DNA of 64,000 nucleotides. Source: Paenibacillus sp. FSL R5-0766. Its GTDB lineage: Bacteria > Bacillota > Bacilli > Paenibacillales > Paenibacillaceae. A model generated the notes under the pieces. It was not told where the DNA came from and searched no databases. It was given only the letters and a program-made list of their open reading frames with translations. This document shows positions 17,845-26,594 of the stretch, piece after piece (position 1 is the stretch's first letter; each line of letters begins with the position of its first letter). The position numbers and the translations under genes were made by a program. The stretch lies in contig NZ_CP150227.1 in NCBI RefSeq assembly GCF_037971845.1, forward strand, positions 5,704,001 to 5,768,000, in the 5' to 3' direction.

Positions 17845-18074
17845 TTCCGTTTGAGAACAGCTGGCCTTACGATATTGTGATGGGAGACATCTATGTACAG
17901 CAATGTCCCTACTGTCATGCAAGCAACGTGCTGCTCCCCCTCAAACCAAAAGAGCTTGTGCTCATTCGTGAAGGCAAAAAGAAATTACTGGTCTTTCCCT
18001 GCTGTAATACAAGCATGACCGTGATCGACAACGACAGTGACTATTTGTTATCCAGCCGTCCTGTCCGTAACTAA
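17841..18074 (+). CDS. Small Cys-containing hypothetical protein coupled to yycC
   Basis: 77 aa. It starts inside the yycC stop codon (ATGA), which supports translation by coupling. It contains CPYC near residues 22-25 and a CC pair near residue 54, so it may bind a metal as a zinc-ribbon-like fold; this is inference. The central segment LLPLKPKELVLIREGKKK is basic and hydrophobic. No family is recognised. The terminator for the pair overlaps the end of the convergent DUF2225 gene. Confidence 0.72.
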   Translation: MIPFENSWPYDIVMGDIYVQQCPYCHASNVLLPLKPKELVLIREGKKKLLVFPCCNTSMTVIDNDSDYLLSSRPVRN

Positions 18075-18086
18075 TGCAAGATCAAC

Positions 18087-18818
18087 TTAGAGGGGGCTGC
18101 GCTTTGCAGCCTCTTTGTCTGTTTCCAGCATCTCTTCAGGGAGTTCCAACTTACTTGAAATCATCTGCTCACGCAGCACGGCCCACTGTTCCCTTGAAGC
18201 ACGAATCATGGCCGCATCTGTGATCCGCTTGTCATGAATGACCTTGCTGAACCATTGCACCGCTTCATTAAACCGTCCTACCCTGCGGTTCAATTCCCCG
18301 AGCAAATACAACAGTTTGGCTTCATTGCCACCCGTTCCTTCACGTTCGAACACCTTCACATAGGCTTCCAGGCTAAATTCAAGAAAACGATGTTCCTGTG
18401 CATGGTCCTCCATATAACGATACAACCAAGCTATATGATGCAACAGACCAGCGACGACACGATCTTTCTCCTGGATAACCTGTGCGCACAGCAAGGCAAG
18501 CTTGTACGTTGCCAACGCCTGTTCCAGTGTTCGTGCTCCGCTATAATCACGTTTTACCCAACGGTTACCGATCTGTTCCTTAAAAGCCTTGCGCTGAGCA
18601 TCATTTAAATGCTCCGTTGCGTTCTCCGTCGAGGCAAACCCGCACTGCGGACAGATGCGAACCACATAAAAATCTGGATTCTCCAGCTTGTAGTACGCAC
18701 AAAAATCCGAATCCGTCCGGTAGGGTCTTTTCAAACTCGGTCTTACCCGTGAGGTCTCATACTCGGTTTCGCAATAATGGCAGGTGACTTTCACCTTATA
18801 CAGCGGCTCTAATTCCAA
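18087..18818 (-). CDS. DUF2225 family protein
   Basis: 243 aa. Two CxxC pairs, CHYC near residue 13 and CPQCGF near residue 56, mark the N-terminal zinc-binding part of DUF2225. The remaining ~170 residues are helical and TPR-like: TYKLALLCAQVIQ, HIAWLYRYMEDHAQE, KLLYLLGELNRRVGRFNEA and WFSKVIHDKR. The family is common in Bacillota and its role is unknown. The globin gene lies upstream on the same strand, so the two may be cotranscribed across 43 nt. Confidence 0.82.
   Translation of the reverse strand: MELEPLYKVKVTCHYCETEYETSRVRPSLKRPYRTDSDFCAYYKLENPDFYVVRICPQCGFASTENATEHLNDAQRKAFKEQIGNRWVKRDYSGARTLEQALATYKLALLCAQVIQEKDRVVAGLLHHIAWLYRYMEDHAQEHRFLEFSLEAYVKVFEREGTGGNEAKLLYLLGELNRRVGRFNEAVQWFSKVIHDKRITDAAMIRASREQWAVLREQMISSKLELPEEMLETDKEAAKRSPL
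18089..18118 (+). terminator. Terminator of the yycC pair
   Basis: AGAGGGGGCTGC and GCAGCCTCT pair around GCTTT, followed by TTGTCTGTTT. The hairpin overlaps the last codons of the convergent DUF2225 gene. Confidence 0.7.
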
Positions 18819-18861
18819 TCTATTCCATCCCTCTCCCGTACGCTCGTAATCATATTCGGAA

Positions 18862-19239
18862 CTATGGTGTATTCACAAAATGATGTGCAGGCCCGGATAA
18901 ACGCTGCAGGATAAACGAATGCAAGGGCTCCTCCACACCAATCTGTGTTAAGGCTTGATCCATACATGCAAGCCACGCCTCAGCCCGTTCAACCGTCACT
19001 TCAAAATGCATATGACGGGCACGCATCATCGGATGTCCAAACGCCTCGGAAAACAGCCCTGGGCCTCCAAAAAACTGAGACAAAAACATATACTGCTTGT
19101 CGATGACCGGCTGAATATCTTCCGGGAAAAGCGGAGCCAGCTGCTCATTCTGCTGAACGATTGGGTAAAATGCCTCGACCAGTGCGCGAACACCTTTCTC
19201 ACCGCCAAGATTGTCATAAATACTTAAACTGGGATTCAT
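18862..19239 (-). CDS. Group II truncated hemoglobin (YjbI-like)
   Basis: 125 aa from the ATG at 19239, which follows AAAGGGG; upstream codons lack a site. The truncated 2-over-2 globin pattern is visible: YDNLGGEKGVRALVEAFY at the N-terminus, FFGGPGLFSEAFGHPMMRARH with the proximal His in the RARHMHF segment, and the C-terminal W-A-C-M-DQAL helix. Group II members bind O2 and NO; Bacillus YjbI works with the YjbH-Spx or thioredoxin-related stress system, a role not evident from context here. Confidence 0.88.
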   Translation of the reverse strand: MNPSLSIYDNLGGEKGVRALVEAFYPIVQQNEQLAPLFPEDIQPVIDKQYMFLSQFFGGPGLFSEAFGHPMMRARHMHFEVTVERAEAWLACMDQALTQIGVEEPLHSFILQRLSGPAHHFVNTP

Positions 19240-19363
19240 TCGTCTGATTCCCCTTTCTGATGTCGAATTTTGCCATATATTACACGTTCCGTGAACATTG
19301 TGAAAACAGTAACAATATCCAGGCTCCAAAAGCCTTTATCTCCATTCTATCAAAAAAAACCAA

Positions 19364-19423
19364 AAAGTCCTATATAACATGAATCATCAGGACATGTAAC
19401 CTGCCATCTGTATATAGGACTTT
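19364..19423. repeat. 13-bp perfect inverted repeat with 34-nt loop
   Basis: AAAGTCCTATATA at 19364-19376 and TATATAGGACTTT at 19411-19423 are exact reverse complements. They lie upstream of the globin gene and downstream of the small peptide gene at 19483. The plus-strand right arm runs into TTTCTT, so it may be a terminator or a regulatory palindrome. Confidence 0.5.
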
Positions 19424-19437
19424 CTTCAAAACATAAC

Positions 19438-19471
19438 ACAAAAAAAGCGCCAACCGCATAGGTTGGCGCAC
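19438..19471 (-). terminator. Terminator after the 31-aa peptide gene
   Basis: Minus strand TGCGCCAACC and GGTTGGCGC form a hairpin followed by seven T, 12 nt past the stop codon at 19483. Confidence 0.85.
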
Positions 19472-19482
19472 TAGATATTCCA

Positions 19483-19578
19483 TTAATAACTCCGCCAGTC
19501 CTCTTCCTCAGAGCGTACCAGCGAGGCACGTATCACATATACAAAAGCACAGACCAGGATTCCGGTGACAAGACTCAT
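19483..19578 (-). CDS. 31-aa membrane peptide
   Basis: Reading begins at the ATG at 19578, eight nt after GGAG, and ends at TAA 19485-19483. One hydrophobic helix covers residues ~2-19 (SLVTGILVCAFVYVI), followed by an acidic tail SEEEDWRSY. A ribosome site, a clean helix and a strong terminator immediately downstream support a real gene despite its size. No function can be assigned. Confidence 0.6.
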   Translation of the reverse strand: MSLVTGILVCAFVYVIRASLVRSEEEDWRSY

Positions 19579-19798
19579 GATCATCACTCCATCCGAATTG
19601 AATTCCACCTTGGAGACAATTAGGTGACGTTCAGGCGTTTTTCTCATTTTAGCACACATCACTCAAAAACACAGCCACTTTTGCAAGCGCTTTCTACGTA
19701 TAATTTTGTACTGTTTGTCCACTTTTTTTCATATATTGATGGCAATAACATCACAGACTTCGCACACCGACCATTCCAAAAATAAAGGAGAAGAATTC

Positions 19799-21052
19799 AT
19801 GGCTGCTTCACAAAGACTCACCCATGTCCTGGTCACACTCGCTCTCCTGATCCTTTGTGTGTTAATGGTCTTGTATCCAGCGGAAACCTGGCATGCGGGT
19901 GTACGCGGACTGTCCATCTGGTGGGACGTATTGTTTCCCTCCCTTTTTCCTTTTTTGGTGCTGTCCGAGCTGCTGCTCGGCTTTGGCATTGTTCATTTTC
20001 TAGGTACCTTGCTAAATCCACTGATGCGTCCATTGTTTCGTGTTCCCGGAAGCGGTGGTTTTGTATTTGCCGTGAGCTGTGCATCCGGTTATCCTACAGG
20101 GGCTAAACTGACCGCCCAGTTATGGGAACAAAAGCTGGTTACCCGGGAAGAAGGAGAACGGCTCGTTGCCTTCACGACATCATCCGATCCGATCTTCATG
20201 ATTGGAGCGGTATCAGTTGGATTCTTCCATAATGTCGCCATTGCTCCAGTATTGGTTGCGAGCCATTACGCTGCAGCTTTTCTGGTGGGTATGCTCATGC
20301 GTTTTCACGGGGGTACAGCGCAAGGCTCACAGCCAGACATCTCTTCTGCATCCCCATCGGAGGGGATACCTAGAAACAGACTGGTCCGGGCCATCTATGC
20401 GATGCATGAAGCAAGAAAGGCTGACGGACGGGCATTCGGTGAACTGCTGCGCACGGCAGTCTCCTCATCCCTTCGCCTTATTATTATCGTAGGAGGGCTG
20501 GTTGTATTCTTCTCGGTCATGATGGAGCTACTTGTCCAGACCGGTTGGCTTGGCGGATTATACGGGATAACCGAGCAATTGTTACGACATAGCGGACTGC
20601 CTCCATCCTTATCTCCTAGCTTGGTCGGCGGGCTGTTTGAAGTAACGCTGGGGAACAAAGAGGCCGGGAGTGCCGGGGCATCCATCCCACTCGTCTATAA
20701 AGTAGCTGCAGCAGCCTTTGTTCTCTCCTGGGGCGGATTATCCGTCCATGCACAGATTATGAGTGTTCTTAGCAACACACCCATGAGATACGGTCCTTTT
20801 CTATTTGCCAGAGCAATTCATGCGCTAATCGCACCTGTCCTGGTCCTGCTGTTGTGGACACCCATGATGGGGCGTTCCTCTTCACCCGTTCTCATGGAGC
20901 CCGGTTTCATCCCATCGTTATCAACGTATACACCCGATTGGGGACTGATTTTCTTGTCCGGAATGATTGTTTTTGTAAGCCTCATCGTATTGTTGTTATT
21001 CCTTGCGATATTAAGTTCCATTCTCAAGCCTAGACGACATGCCAAAAAATAA
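19799..21052 (+). CDS. ylbJ: Sporulation integral membrane protein YlbJ
   Basis: 417 aa from the ATG at 19799, behind AAAGGAGAAG. About nine hydrophobic segments and the Gate/nucleoside-recognition domains typical of YlbJ: WWDVLFPSLFPFLVLSELL, SGYPTGAKL, TSSDPIFMIGAVSVGFF in the first repeat, and GLFEVTLGNKEAG in the second. In Bacillus, YlbJ is made in the mother cell under sigma-E and is needed for heat-resistant spores. Expected location: membranes around the forespore. It is followed by NAD kinase on the same strand after 104 nt. Confidence 0.9.
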   Translation: MAASQRLTHVLVTLALLILCVLMVLYPAETWHAGVRGLSIWWDVLFPSLFPFLVLSELLLGFGIVHFLGTLLNPLMRPLFRVPGSGGFVFAVSCASGYPTGAKLTAQLWEQKLVTREEGERLVAFTTSSDPIFMIGAVSVGFFHNVAIAPVLVASHYAAAFLVGMLMRFHGGTAQGSQPDISSASPSEGIPRNRLVRAIYAMHEARKADGRAFGELLRTAVSSSLRLIIIVGGLVVFFSVMMELLVQTGWLGGLYGITEQLLRHSGLPPSLSPSLVGGLFEVTLGNKEAGSAGASIPLVYKVAAAAFVLSWGGLSVHAQIMSVLSNTPMRYGPFLFARAIHALIAPVLVLLLWTPMMGRSSSPVLMEPGFIPSLSTYTPDWGLIFLSGMIVFVSLIVLLLFLAILSSILKPRRHAKK

Positions 21053-21156
21053 GTGAACGATTCATCTATATTTAACTGAATATGCGCCCAAACGTTGTGT
21101 TCTTCCGCGGAATTGATTATCATCGGTAGTATAATGACCACAAAGGAGCTTTCATC

Positions 21157-21960
21157 TTGAGATACTATGTTCAAGACCGCGGAGACCAGTTATCGATTGA
21201 TCTCAGTCAGCAGTTTCACGCGCTGGCGAAGGAAGAAGGGTTCAAGCTGGATGCAGAATCGCCGGAGATTGTTATCTCCATCGGGGGCGATGGTACGATG
21301 CTACAGGCGTTTCACAATTTCATCGACCGTATTCCGGATATTGCTTTTGTTGGGGTTCATACAGGCCATCTCGGCTTTTACGCCGATTGGAAGAAGGAAG
21401 AATTACGGGAGTTAGTCAGGCTGATGAGTGGCAAAGGAGATCCGGAGCGTCTCAAACCACGCATTGTGCAATACCCGCTACTGGAGCTTGAGATTCGGAA
21501 AAAGTCGGGGAATACCTCTTACATCGCCCTTAATGAATTTACGTTAAAAGGGGTAGACGGTACCGTCGTGGCCCAGGTCGATATTAACGATGTGACATTT
21601 GAGATGTTCCGTGGGGATGGCATCTGTGTATCCACGCCATCAGGCAGCACGGCATACAACAAGGCCCTTGGCGGTGCCATGGTTCATCCGACCATCGAGG
21701 CGATTCAGATTGCGGAGATTGCATCGATTAATAACCGGGTCTATCGGACACTTGGTTCACCGATTATTTTGCCCAAGCATCATCATTGTGATATTTTCTC
21801 CCGCAAGGATCAGCGGTTACTGATGACCATTGATCATGTGAATGTGATGGTGGAGGATCTGATTTCCGTCCGTTGTCAGGTATCCAGTCACAAGGTCAGT
21901 TTTGCACGTTTCCGCCCTTATCCATTCTGGAACCGGGTTCGCACCGCATTTCTTGACTAA
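21157..21960 (+). CDS. nadK: NAD kinase
   Basis: 267 aa with a TTG start at 21157, eight nt after AAAGGAG. NAD kinase phosphorylates NAD+ to NADP+, here using ATP or polyphosphate. Signatures seen are GGDGTML at residues 43-49, the NEF(T) motif in IALNEFTLKG, and the Gly/Ser-rich GDGICVSTPSGSTAYNKALG segment with the substrate-binding loop. Length matches the short Bacillus NadF/PpnK type. Confidence 0.95.
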   Translation: MRYYVQDRGDQLSIDLSQQFHALAKEEGFKLDAESPEIVISIGGDGTMLQAFHNFIDRIPDIAFVGVHTGHLGFYADWKKEELRELVRLMSGKGDPERLKPRIVQYPLLELEIRKKSGNTSYIALNEFTLKGVDGTVVAQVDINDVTFEMFRGDGICVSTPSGSTAYNKALGGAMVHPTIEAIQIAEIASINNRVYRTLGSPIILPKHHHCDIFSRKDQRLLMTIDHVNVMVEDLISVRCQVSSHKVSFARFRPYPFWNRVRTAFLD

Positions 21961-21971
21961 AATAAACACAG

Positions 21972-22007
21972 CAAAAAAGCGGTCCTTCTCAGGAACCGCT
22001 TTTTGCT
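21972..22007. terminator. Terminator between nadK and yutD
   Basis: AAAAAAGCGGTCCTT and AGGAACCGCTTTTT form a strong hairpin with A and T flanks; it overlaps the 3' end of the convergent yutD gene. Confidence 0.85.
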
Positions 22008-22426
22008 TTGGCTTGAGGTTGATCCTTGCTCTTCTGAAGTACAAAGTACGCGCAGCCAAAGTTACAATATTCATTGATATAATCCACCATACTGGCGATC
22101 GTGGAATCCTTTGTCGCTTTCGGATGGTTATCACGGTAAAAACCTTTTAACCTCAACTGGCTATAACCCCAGTCCCCGATAATATAATCATAACGCTCCA
22201 GCACTTCACTGTAACGATCACGGAAGACCTCTGGATTCCAGCCTTCTTTGTGGTTCTGGACGATTTCATAATTTTTGCCGCCGATCTGTACAATGACCGG
22301 TTCTTTGGGCTTTTCTTCAACTGATTCAACAACCGATTCCTGAACTGGCTCCTGGATCTGTTCCTGAAGTTGGTCCTGAATCTGTTCTTTGATTTTTTCT
22401 TCTTCCAATCCGGTATCCTCCATCAC
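21989..22426 (-). CDS. yutD: YutD family protein
   Basis: 145 aa. The C-terminal ~95 residues are the YutD (DUF1027) domain: [40 protein letters not shown], and the Cys-containing [16 protein letters not shown] end. The N-terminal ~45 residues are a charged Glu/Gln-rich stretch with repeats of the type [10 protein letters not shown], probably a flexible or coiled extension. Its start overlaps the lipA stop by 4 nt (ATGA), as in the common lipA-yutD gene pair, so the two are cotranslated. Function unknown. Confidence 0.88.
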   Translation of the reverse strand: MMEDTGLEEEKIKEQIQDQLQEQIQEPVQESVVESVEEKPKEPVIVQIGGKNYEIVQNHKEGWNPEVFRDRYSEVLERYDYIIGDWGYSQLRLKGFYRDNHPKATKDSTIASMVDYINEYCNFGCAYFVLQKSKDQPQAKAKSGS

Positions 22427-23322
22427 GCGTGTGTTGCCGCCTGTTCAGCATGTTTGGTAGCCGATTTCACCTGTTCATGCGCATGGTAGGAGCTGCGTAC
22501 CATCGGACCGGACTCGACGTGGCTGAATCCACGTTTTAATCCTTCCTGTTTCAATGCAGCAAACTCCTCTGGCGGATAATACTTTTCAACATACAGATGT
22601 TTCTCCGATGGCTGCAAATATTGACCAATCGTCATAATATCACAGTTCACCGCACGAAGATCATCCATCGTTGATAAAATTTCATTATATTCCTCACCTA
22701 CACCAAGCATAATGCTTGATTTCGTAGGGATGTTAGGTTGCATTTCTTTGGCACGAGCAAGCAATTCCAGTGAACGTTTATATTTTGCCTTGGCACGCAC
22801 TTTGTCTGACAACCGCTCAACTGTCTCAATATTGTGATTCAGAATGTCCGGTTTGGCATCCATTACAATCTGCAAAGATTCCCGATCGCCCAGAAAGTCT
22901 GGAATGAGTACTTCAACGCTGCACAATGGCAACCGTCGCCGTACGGCCTTCACCGTCTCTGCAAAGATCGTAGCTCCCCCATCCTTCAGGTCATCACGGG
23001 CTACACTTGTAATTACGCAGTGTTGCAGATTCATCTGCTCTGCTGCTTCCGCCACACGTTCTGGTTCCTGCAAATCAAGCTCCGTTGGCAAGCCTGTATT
23101 CACCGCGCAAAAACGGCATGCCCTTGTGCAAATATCGCCCAAAATCATAAAAGTGGCCGTTCGATTGGCCCAGCATTCATAAATATTCGGGCACCGCGCT
23201 TCCTCACATACCGTATGCAGCGTTTTGGAACGCATCATCGTTTTCATTTCCTGATAGTTATCGCCGGTTGTCAATTTGATCCGAATCCAATCCGGCTTCG
23301 GTTCTTTAACACGTTTTGCCAA
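22423..23322 (-). CDS. lipA: Lipoyl synthase
   Basis: 299 aa radical-SAM enzyme that inserts two sulfurs into protein-bound octanoyl groups. Both iron-sulfur cluster motifs are complete: Cys39-Cys44-Cys50 for the auxiliary cluster and Cys65-x3-Cys69-x2-Cys72 for the SAM-binding cluster. The RSSYHA motif near the C-terminus supplies the serine ligand. It overlaps yutD by 4 nt and is divergent from the LytH-like gene, as in Bacillus, where yutB(lipA), yutD, lytH and yunB are neighbours. Confidence 0.96.
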   Translation of the reverse strand: MAKRVKEPKPDWIRIKLTTGDNYQEMKTMMRSKTLHTVCEEARCPNIYECWANRTATFMILGDICTRACRFCAVNTGLPTELDLQEPERVAEAAEQMNLQHCVITSVARDDLKDGGATIFAETVKAVRRRLPLCSVEVLIPDFLGDRESLQIVMDAKPDILNHNIETVERLSDKVRAKAKYKRSLELLARAKEMQPNIPTKSSIMLGVGEEYNEILSTMDDLRAVNCDIMTIGQYLQPSEKHLYVEKYYPPEEFAALKQEGLKRGFSHVESGPMVRSSYHAHEQVKSATKHAEQAATHA

Positions 23323-23562
23323 TGCATAAACCTTCTTTCTACTGAAGTTAGGCTGTTGCTCGGAACATATTATACCATGAAAGCGCTGGAAAAACCCCCA
23401 TTTGTCACATCTTGTGCATTCATGCCCGATATGGACAATTTGTATAATTCGATTCCGCCCAAGAGCTTACATGGATAAAATGAGAACTTTTGAAGAACGC
23501 TAACCTTTAGCTTGGTTCATCGGGTACCTTGTATCATTCTAATGGAAAGGGGCTGCTTCCCA

Positions 23563-24633
23563 GTGCAACAACGCTTGACCTTCAGGTACACGTACCACTT
23601 TTGGATCAAAACATTACTTGCAGGTACTCTGCTTCTCCCATTCTTGCCTGTTGAAGTTTACAGTGAACCCGCCGAGGCCGCTCCCAAACCACAGGCTGCC
23701 GAGTTAAAACCCGCAGAAATTTTCGCTGCACGTCGCCATTTATATGAAACCATTGGTCAGATGACCCAGATTCCCTGGTACAGGCTTGCCGCAATTGATC
23801 AGTATGAACGAACGATTACTCGCGCACACCCAAAGGATCGCAAGCATCCTGAACGGCTTACAGGTATCTTCATGACCCCTCCGGCCTGGAGAGGATGGTT
23901 AAATCCCGATGAGACGGATCAACATCCGGAATCCATTCTTTTTTTCAAAGGATATGGACGTGATGGTTCAGGAGACGGTATAGCGGATGCCAACAATGAT
24001 CAGGATGTGCTGTACAGCATGGCTTCTGTTATTCAAGGTTATGGAAACAAACAAGAGGACTTCAACATTGCTTTGTGGGAATATTATCACAACTCCCGTG
24101 CTGTGCAACGGATACAGCAATTCGCGAAGTTATATGAGCATTTTGACAATCTGGATCTATTCGGACATGCCTTTCCGGTCCCGCTCGGAACCAACTACTC
24201 CTATCGCAGTACCTGGGGGACGAAAAGAAGCTGGGGCGGTTATCGCATTCATGAGGGAACAGATATTTTCGCTCCGCATGGCCTGCCTGTACGCAGTACC
24301 TGTTATGGGGTCGTGGAAATCAAAGGCTGGAATCCGTTTGGCGGCTGGCGCATCGGAATTCGGGATTTGAACAACCATTATCACTATTACGCTCACCTTT
24401 CGGGTTTTGACAAAAGTGCACGCGTCGGTGAAGTTGTGATCCCCGGTCAGGTCGTAGGTTGGGTGGGTAGTTCGGGTTACGGGAAACCTGGGACACAGGG
24501 CAAATTCCCTCCACATCTCCACTATGGGATCTACCGGGACAGCGGACTGCACGAATGGTCGTTCGATCCTTATCCACAGCTGAAACATTGGGAACAGGAT
24601 GAACGCAAACAAAAGAACAAGAAAAGTAAGTAA
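23563..24633 (+). CDS. M23 family metallopeptidase, LytH-like
   Basis: 356 aa with a GTG start at 23563, ten nt after AAAGGGG. A hydrophobic N-terminal segment (TLLAGTLLLPFLPV) acts as signal or anchor. After ~200 helical residues comes the LytM/M23 domain: the first Zn His and Asp in RIHEGTDIFAPHG and the HLHYG motif with the last Zn ligand. This domain cuts peptide bonds in peptidoglycan. Location next to yutD-lipA and yunB matches Bacillus lytH, a spore-cortex L-Ala-D-Glu peptidase made in the mother cell, so the same role is inferred. Confidence 0.85.
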   Translation: MQQRLTFRYTYHFWIKTLLAGTLLLPFLPVEVYSEPAEAAPKPQAAELKPAEIFAARRHLYETIGQMTQIPWYRLAAIDQYERTITRAHPKDRKHPERLTGIFMTPPAWRGWLNPDETDQHPESILFFKGYGRDGSGDGIADANNDQDVLYSMASVIQGYGNKQEDFNIALWEYYHNSRAVQRIQQFAKLYEHFDNLDLFGHAFPVPLGTNYSYRSTWGTKRSWGGYRIHEGTDIFAPHGLPVRSTCYGVVEIKGWNPFGGWRIGIRDLNNHYHYYAHLSGFDKSARVGEVVIPGQVVGWVGSSGYGKPGTQGKFPPHLHYGIYRDSGLHEWSFDPYPQLKHWEQDERKQKNKKSK

Positions 24634-24656
24634 AACGAGGATATGCACGATCAGCA

Positions 24657-24705
24657 AAGCGAAACAGGGACCTCTTTAATAGAGGCCCCTTTCTTTGTTT
24701 TACAA
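24657..24705. terminator. Terminator between convergent lytH-like and yunB genes
   Basis: AAACAGGGACCTCTTTAA and AGAGGCCCCTTTCTTTGTTTT form a hairpin with a T-rich end on the plus strand. Confidence 0.65.
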
Positions 24706-24721
24706 TTCAAATTTGTGTGTA

Positions 24722-25600
24722 TCATGGGTGCGTGTCCTTATTGAGCTGCAATCCCCCATTCACATCAGGCAGATCATCCGGCTCAATTTCAAGTTCATTC
24801 CCTTGCATATGGTCTGACGGCGTCTGTTGCTGGTTCTGGCTAGGTGGATTCGTAGTTACTCCATTACCGCTTGATACACCCGTATGACCTGATGGCAGCG
24901 CAATAGCTGGAGCATTACTACCGTTACTGCCCACTGGCTTGCCCTGATTATCGTAATAATACATTGGCACATCCCCGACAACCAGCAGGTAGGAAATCGG
25001 GATTTCCGTATCAACCGTTTCGGGCTCCATGTCGAAGGGCACCACGACCGCGACCTCAGCAATGATGTGAATGTACACTTCCACCAAAATCATGTTAATA
25101 CCCGCATTCTGTTGACGGGTGTTCAGATCCACTTTGACAGCGCCTTGGGGCTCAATACGAACCGGTATACTCGGGCCAAATGAAGCCAACACCGGACTGC
25201 CCAGCGCCTGCCCCAGTGGGATTTTTTCTTTTAACATGTGTACATTCTGCAGCGTGGATTGCACAATATTCATCGTACTTGCAGTGATTCGCATATGCTC
25301 ATTGTAATTCAGCATGAAACCGGACACTTTCCCGGCGGTATCCGTCTTCCAGTCAATCAGTCCTTCGTTGGTTTTGCCATCGGCAACCTGTGCTGTAATC
25401 GCCTTGTTAATCGCTTCAGTCGCAATCTGCTTCACTCTGATCTTGGCCAAGTGCATGATGGGGGGCTTCATCTTTTTATCCACATAAGCAAAGCCCTGCA
25501 TCAAACAAAACGCAGTGACCAATAAAATGATCAACCACATTTTGCGTTTGCCGCTTGGCGGCTTACGGCGTCTCCGGCTTCGCCATTTTCTTCTCGTCAT
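24722..25600 (-). CDS. yunB: Sporulation protein YunB
   Basis: 292 aa. A very basic N-terminus (RKWRSRRRRKPPSGKRK) precedes one transmembrane helix at about residues 22-40. The soluble domain has the family segments AKIRVKQIATEAINKAI, GKVSGFMLNYN, KIPLGQALGSP and EVYIHIIAEVAVVVPF. The last ~70 residues form a Gly/Ser/Asn/Gln-rich low-complexity tail, longer than in Bacillus. YunB is a sigma-E-dependent protein required for proper spore formation in Bacillus. It faces the LytH-like gene tail to tail. Confidence 0.88.
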   Translation of the reverse strand: MTRRKWRSRRRRKPPSGKRKMWLIILLVTAFCLMQGFAYVDKKMKPPIMHLAKIRVKQIATEAINKAITAQVADGKTNEGLIDWKTDTAGKVSGFMLNYNEHMRITASTMNIVQSTLQNVHMLKEKIPLGQALGSPVLASFGPSIPVRIEPQGAVKVDLNTRQQNAGINMILVEVYIHIIAEVAVVVPFDMEPETVDTEIPISYLLVVGDVPMYYYDNQGKPVGSNGSNAPAIALPSGHTGVSSGNGVTTNPPSQNQQQTPSDHMQGNELEIEPDDLPDVNGGLQLNKDTHP

Positions 25601-25776
25601 CGAAGTGTCCCTCCCCTACGGGATGAGCTATAGGCTATATGTTAACCTTATGCACCGTTGTCCCGAAAAAGAAGGATAGTACGTGGACACTCTATAGAAA
25701 GTAACAACAACATGAAAGGGACAAGTACTCGTCATTGGCTAAACTAAATAGGAAATCGGAAACACATAAACAGAGA

Positions 25777-25820
25777 TAAAAAAACCTTTCACCCGCAGAT
25801 TACTCTGCAGGGCGAAAGGC
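25777..25820 (-). terminator. Terminator after the transaldolase-like gene
   Basis: Minus strand CCTTTCGCCCTGCAGA and TCTGCGGGTGAAAGG pair and are followed by TTTTTTT. Positions 25601-25776 between this and yunB contain no gene. Confidence 0.85.
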
Positions 25821-25863
25821 TTTATGTTCCGACCACCAAATGATTCAGGCCATGTCTATCCTT

Positions 25864-26508
25864 TTATTTCGGAACAGATTCCCAGTCTTTCAGGAAACGT
25901 TCAATCCCGCTGTCCGTCAGTGGGTGTTTCCAAAGTGTCGGCAGAAGCGAACCCGGAATGGTGGCAATATGCGCACCGGAAAGGGCTGCATCCTCTACAT
26001 GTTTGATATTGCGAATGCTTGCTGCGATAATCTCGGAAGGCAGATCATACATGTCCAGAATCAGACGCAGATCACGAATCAATTTCATACCATCCACCGC
26101 AATATCATCCAGGCGACCAACGAATGGACTGATGTAGGTTGCACCGGCTTTCGCCGCCATCAGGCCCTGTGCTGCGGAGAAAATCAGCGTGACATTGGTT
26201 TTGATCCCTTTTTGCGTCAACTCATGACAAGCGTACAGCCCATCTTCGGTCATCGGCAATTTAATGACTACATTCGGTGCCCATTCTGCAATTTCATAAG
26301 CTTCCTTCAACATATCCTCGGCTTTGAGACCGATGACTTCAGCACTGACCGGGCCTTTAACAACGCCACAGATCTCCTGAATGACTTCTTTAAATACGCG
26401 ACCTTCTTTGGCAATCAAAGACGGGTTAGTCGTGACTCCATCCACCAGACCCAGACGTTCGATCCGTTTGATTTCTTCCACATTCCCTGTATCTAAGAAA
26501 AATTTCAT
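25864..26508 (-). CDS. Fructose-6-phosphate aldolase / transaldolase-like protein
   Basis: 214 aa, the length of the short FSA/TalC class of transaldolases. The Schiff-base lysine is Lys83 in [11 protein letters not shown]; the N-terminal FLDTGN and DGVTTNPSL motifs and the C-terminal IAASIRN are intact. It moves a dihydroxyacetone unit between sugar phosphates, or acts as an F6P aldolase; the sequence alone does not decide. It lies downstream of gnd and zwf on the same strand, forming a pentose phosphate pathway group. Confidence 0.93.
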   Translation of the reverse strand: MKFFLDTGNVEEIKRIERLGLVDGVTTNPSLIAKEGRVFKEVIQEICGVVKGPVSAEVIGLKAEDMLKEAYEIAEWAPNVVIKLPMTEDGLYACHELTQKGIKTNVTLIFSAAQGLMAAKAGATYISPFVGRLDDIAVDGMKLIRDLRLILDMYDLPSEIIAASIRNIKHVEDAALSGAHIATIPGSLLPTLWKHPLTDSGIERFLKDWESVPK

Positions 26509-26594
26509 GATATGTTCCCTCCACTTGATGAATTCGTAAACACGATATAAGTCATTACCCGATTCTCATCATATGTTAACAGTTATATATAAAA

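Noticed and set aside
17583..17918. Minus-strand open frame of 111 codons across the MITE-like element
   Set aside because: Covers yycC in antisense and runs into the repeat; start and length follow from chance.
22834..23478. Plus-strand open frame of 214 codons
   Set aside because: Antisense to lipA, whose iron-sulfur motifs are unmistakable; no start signal.
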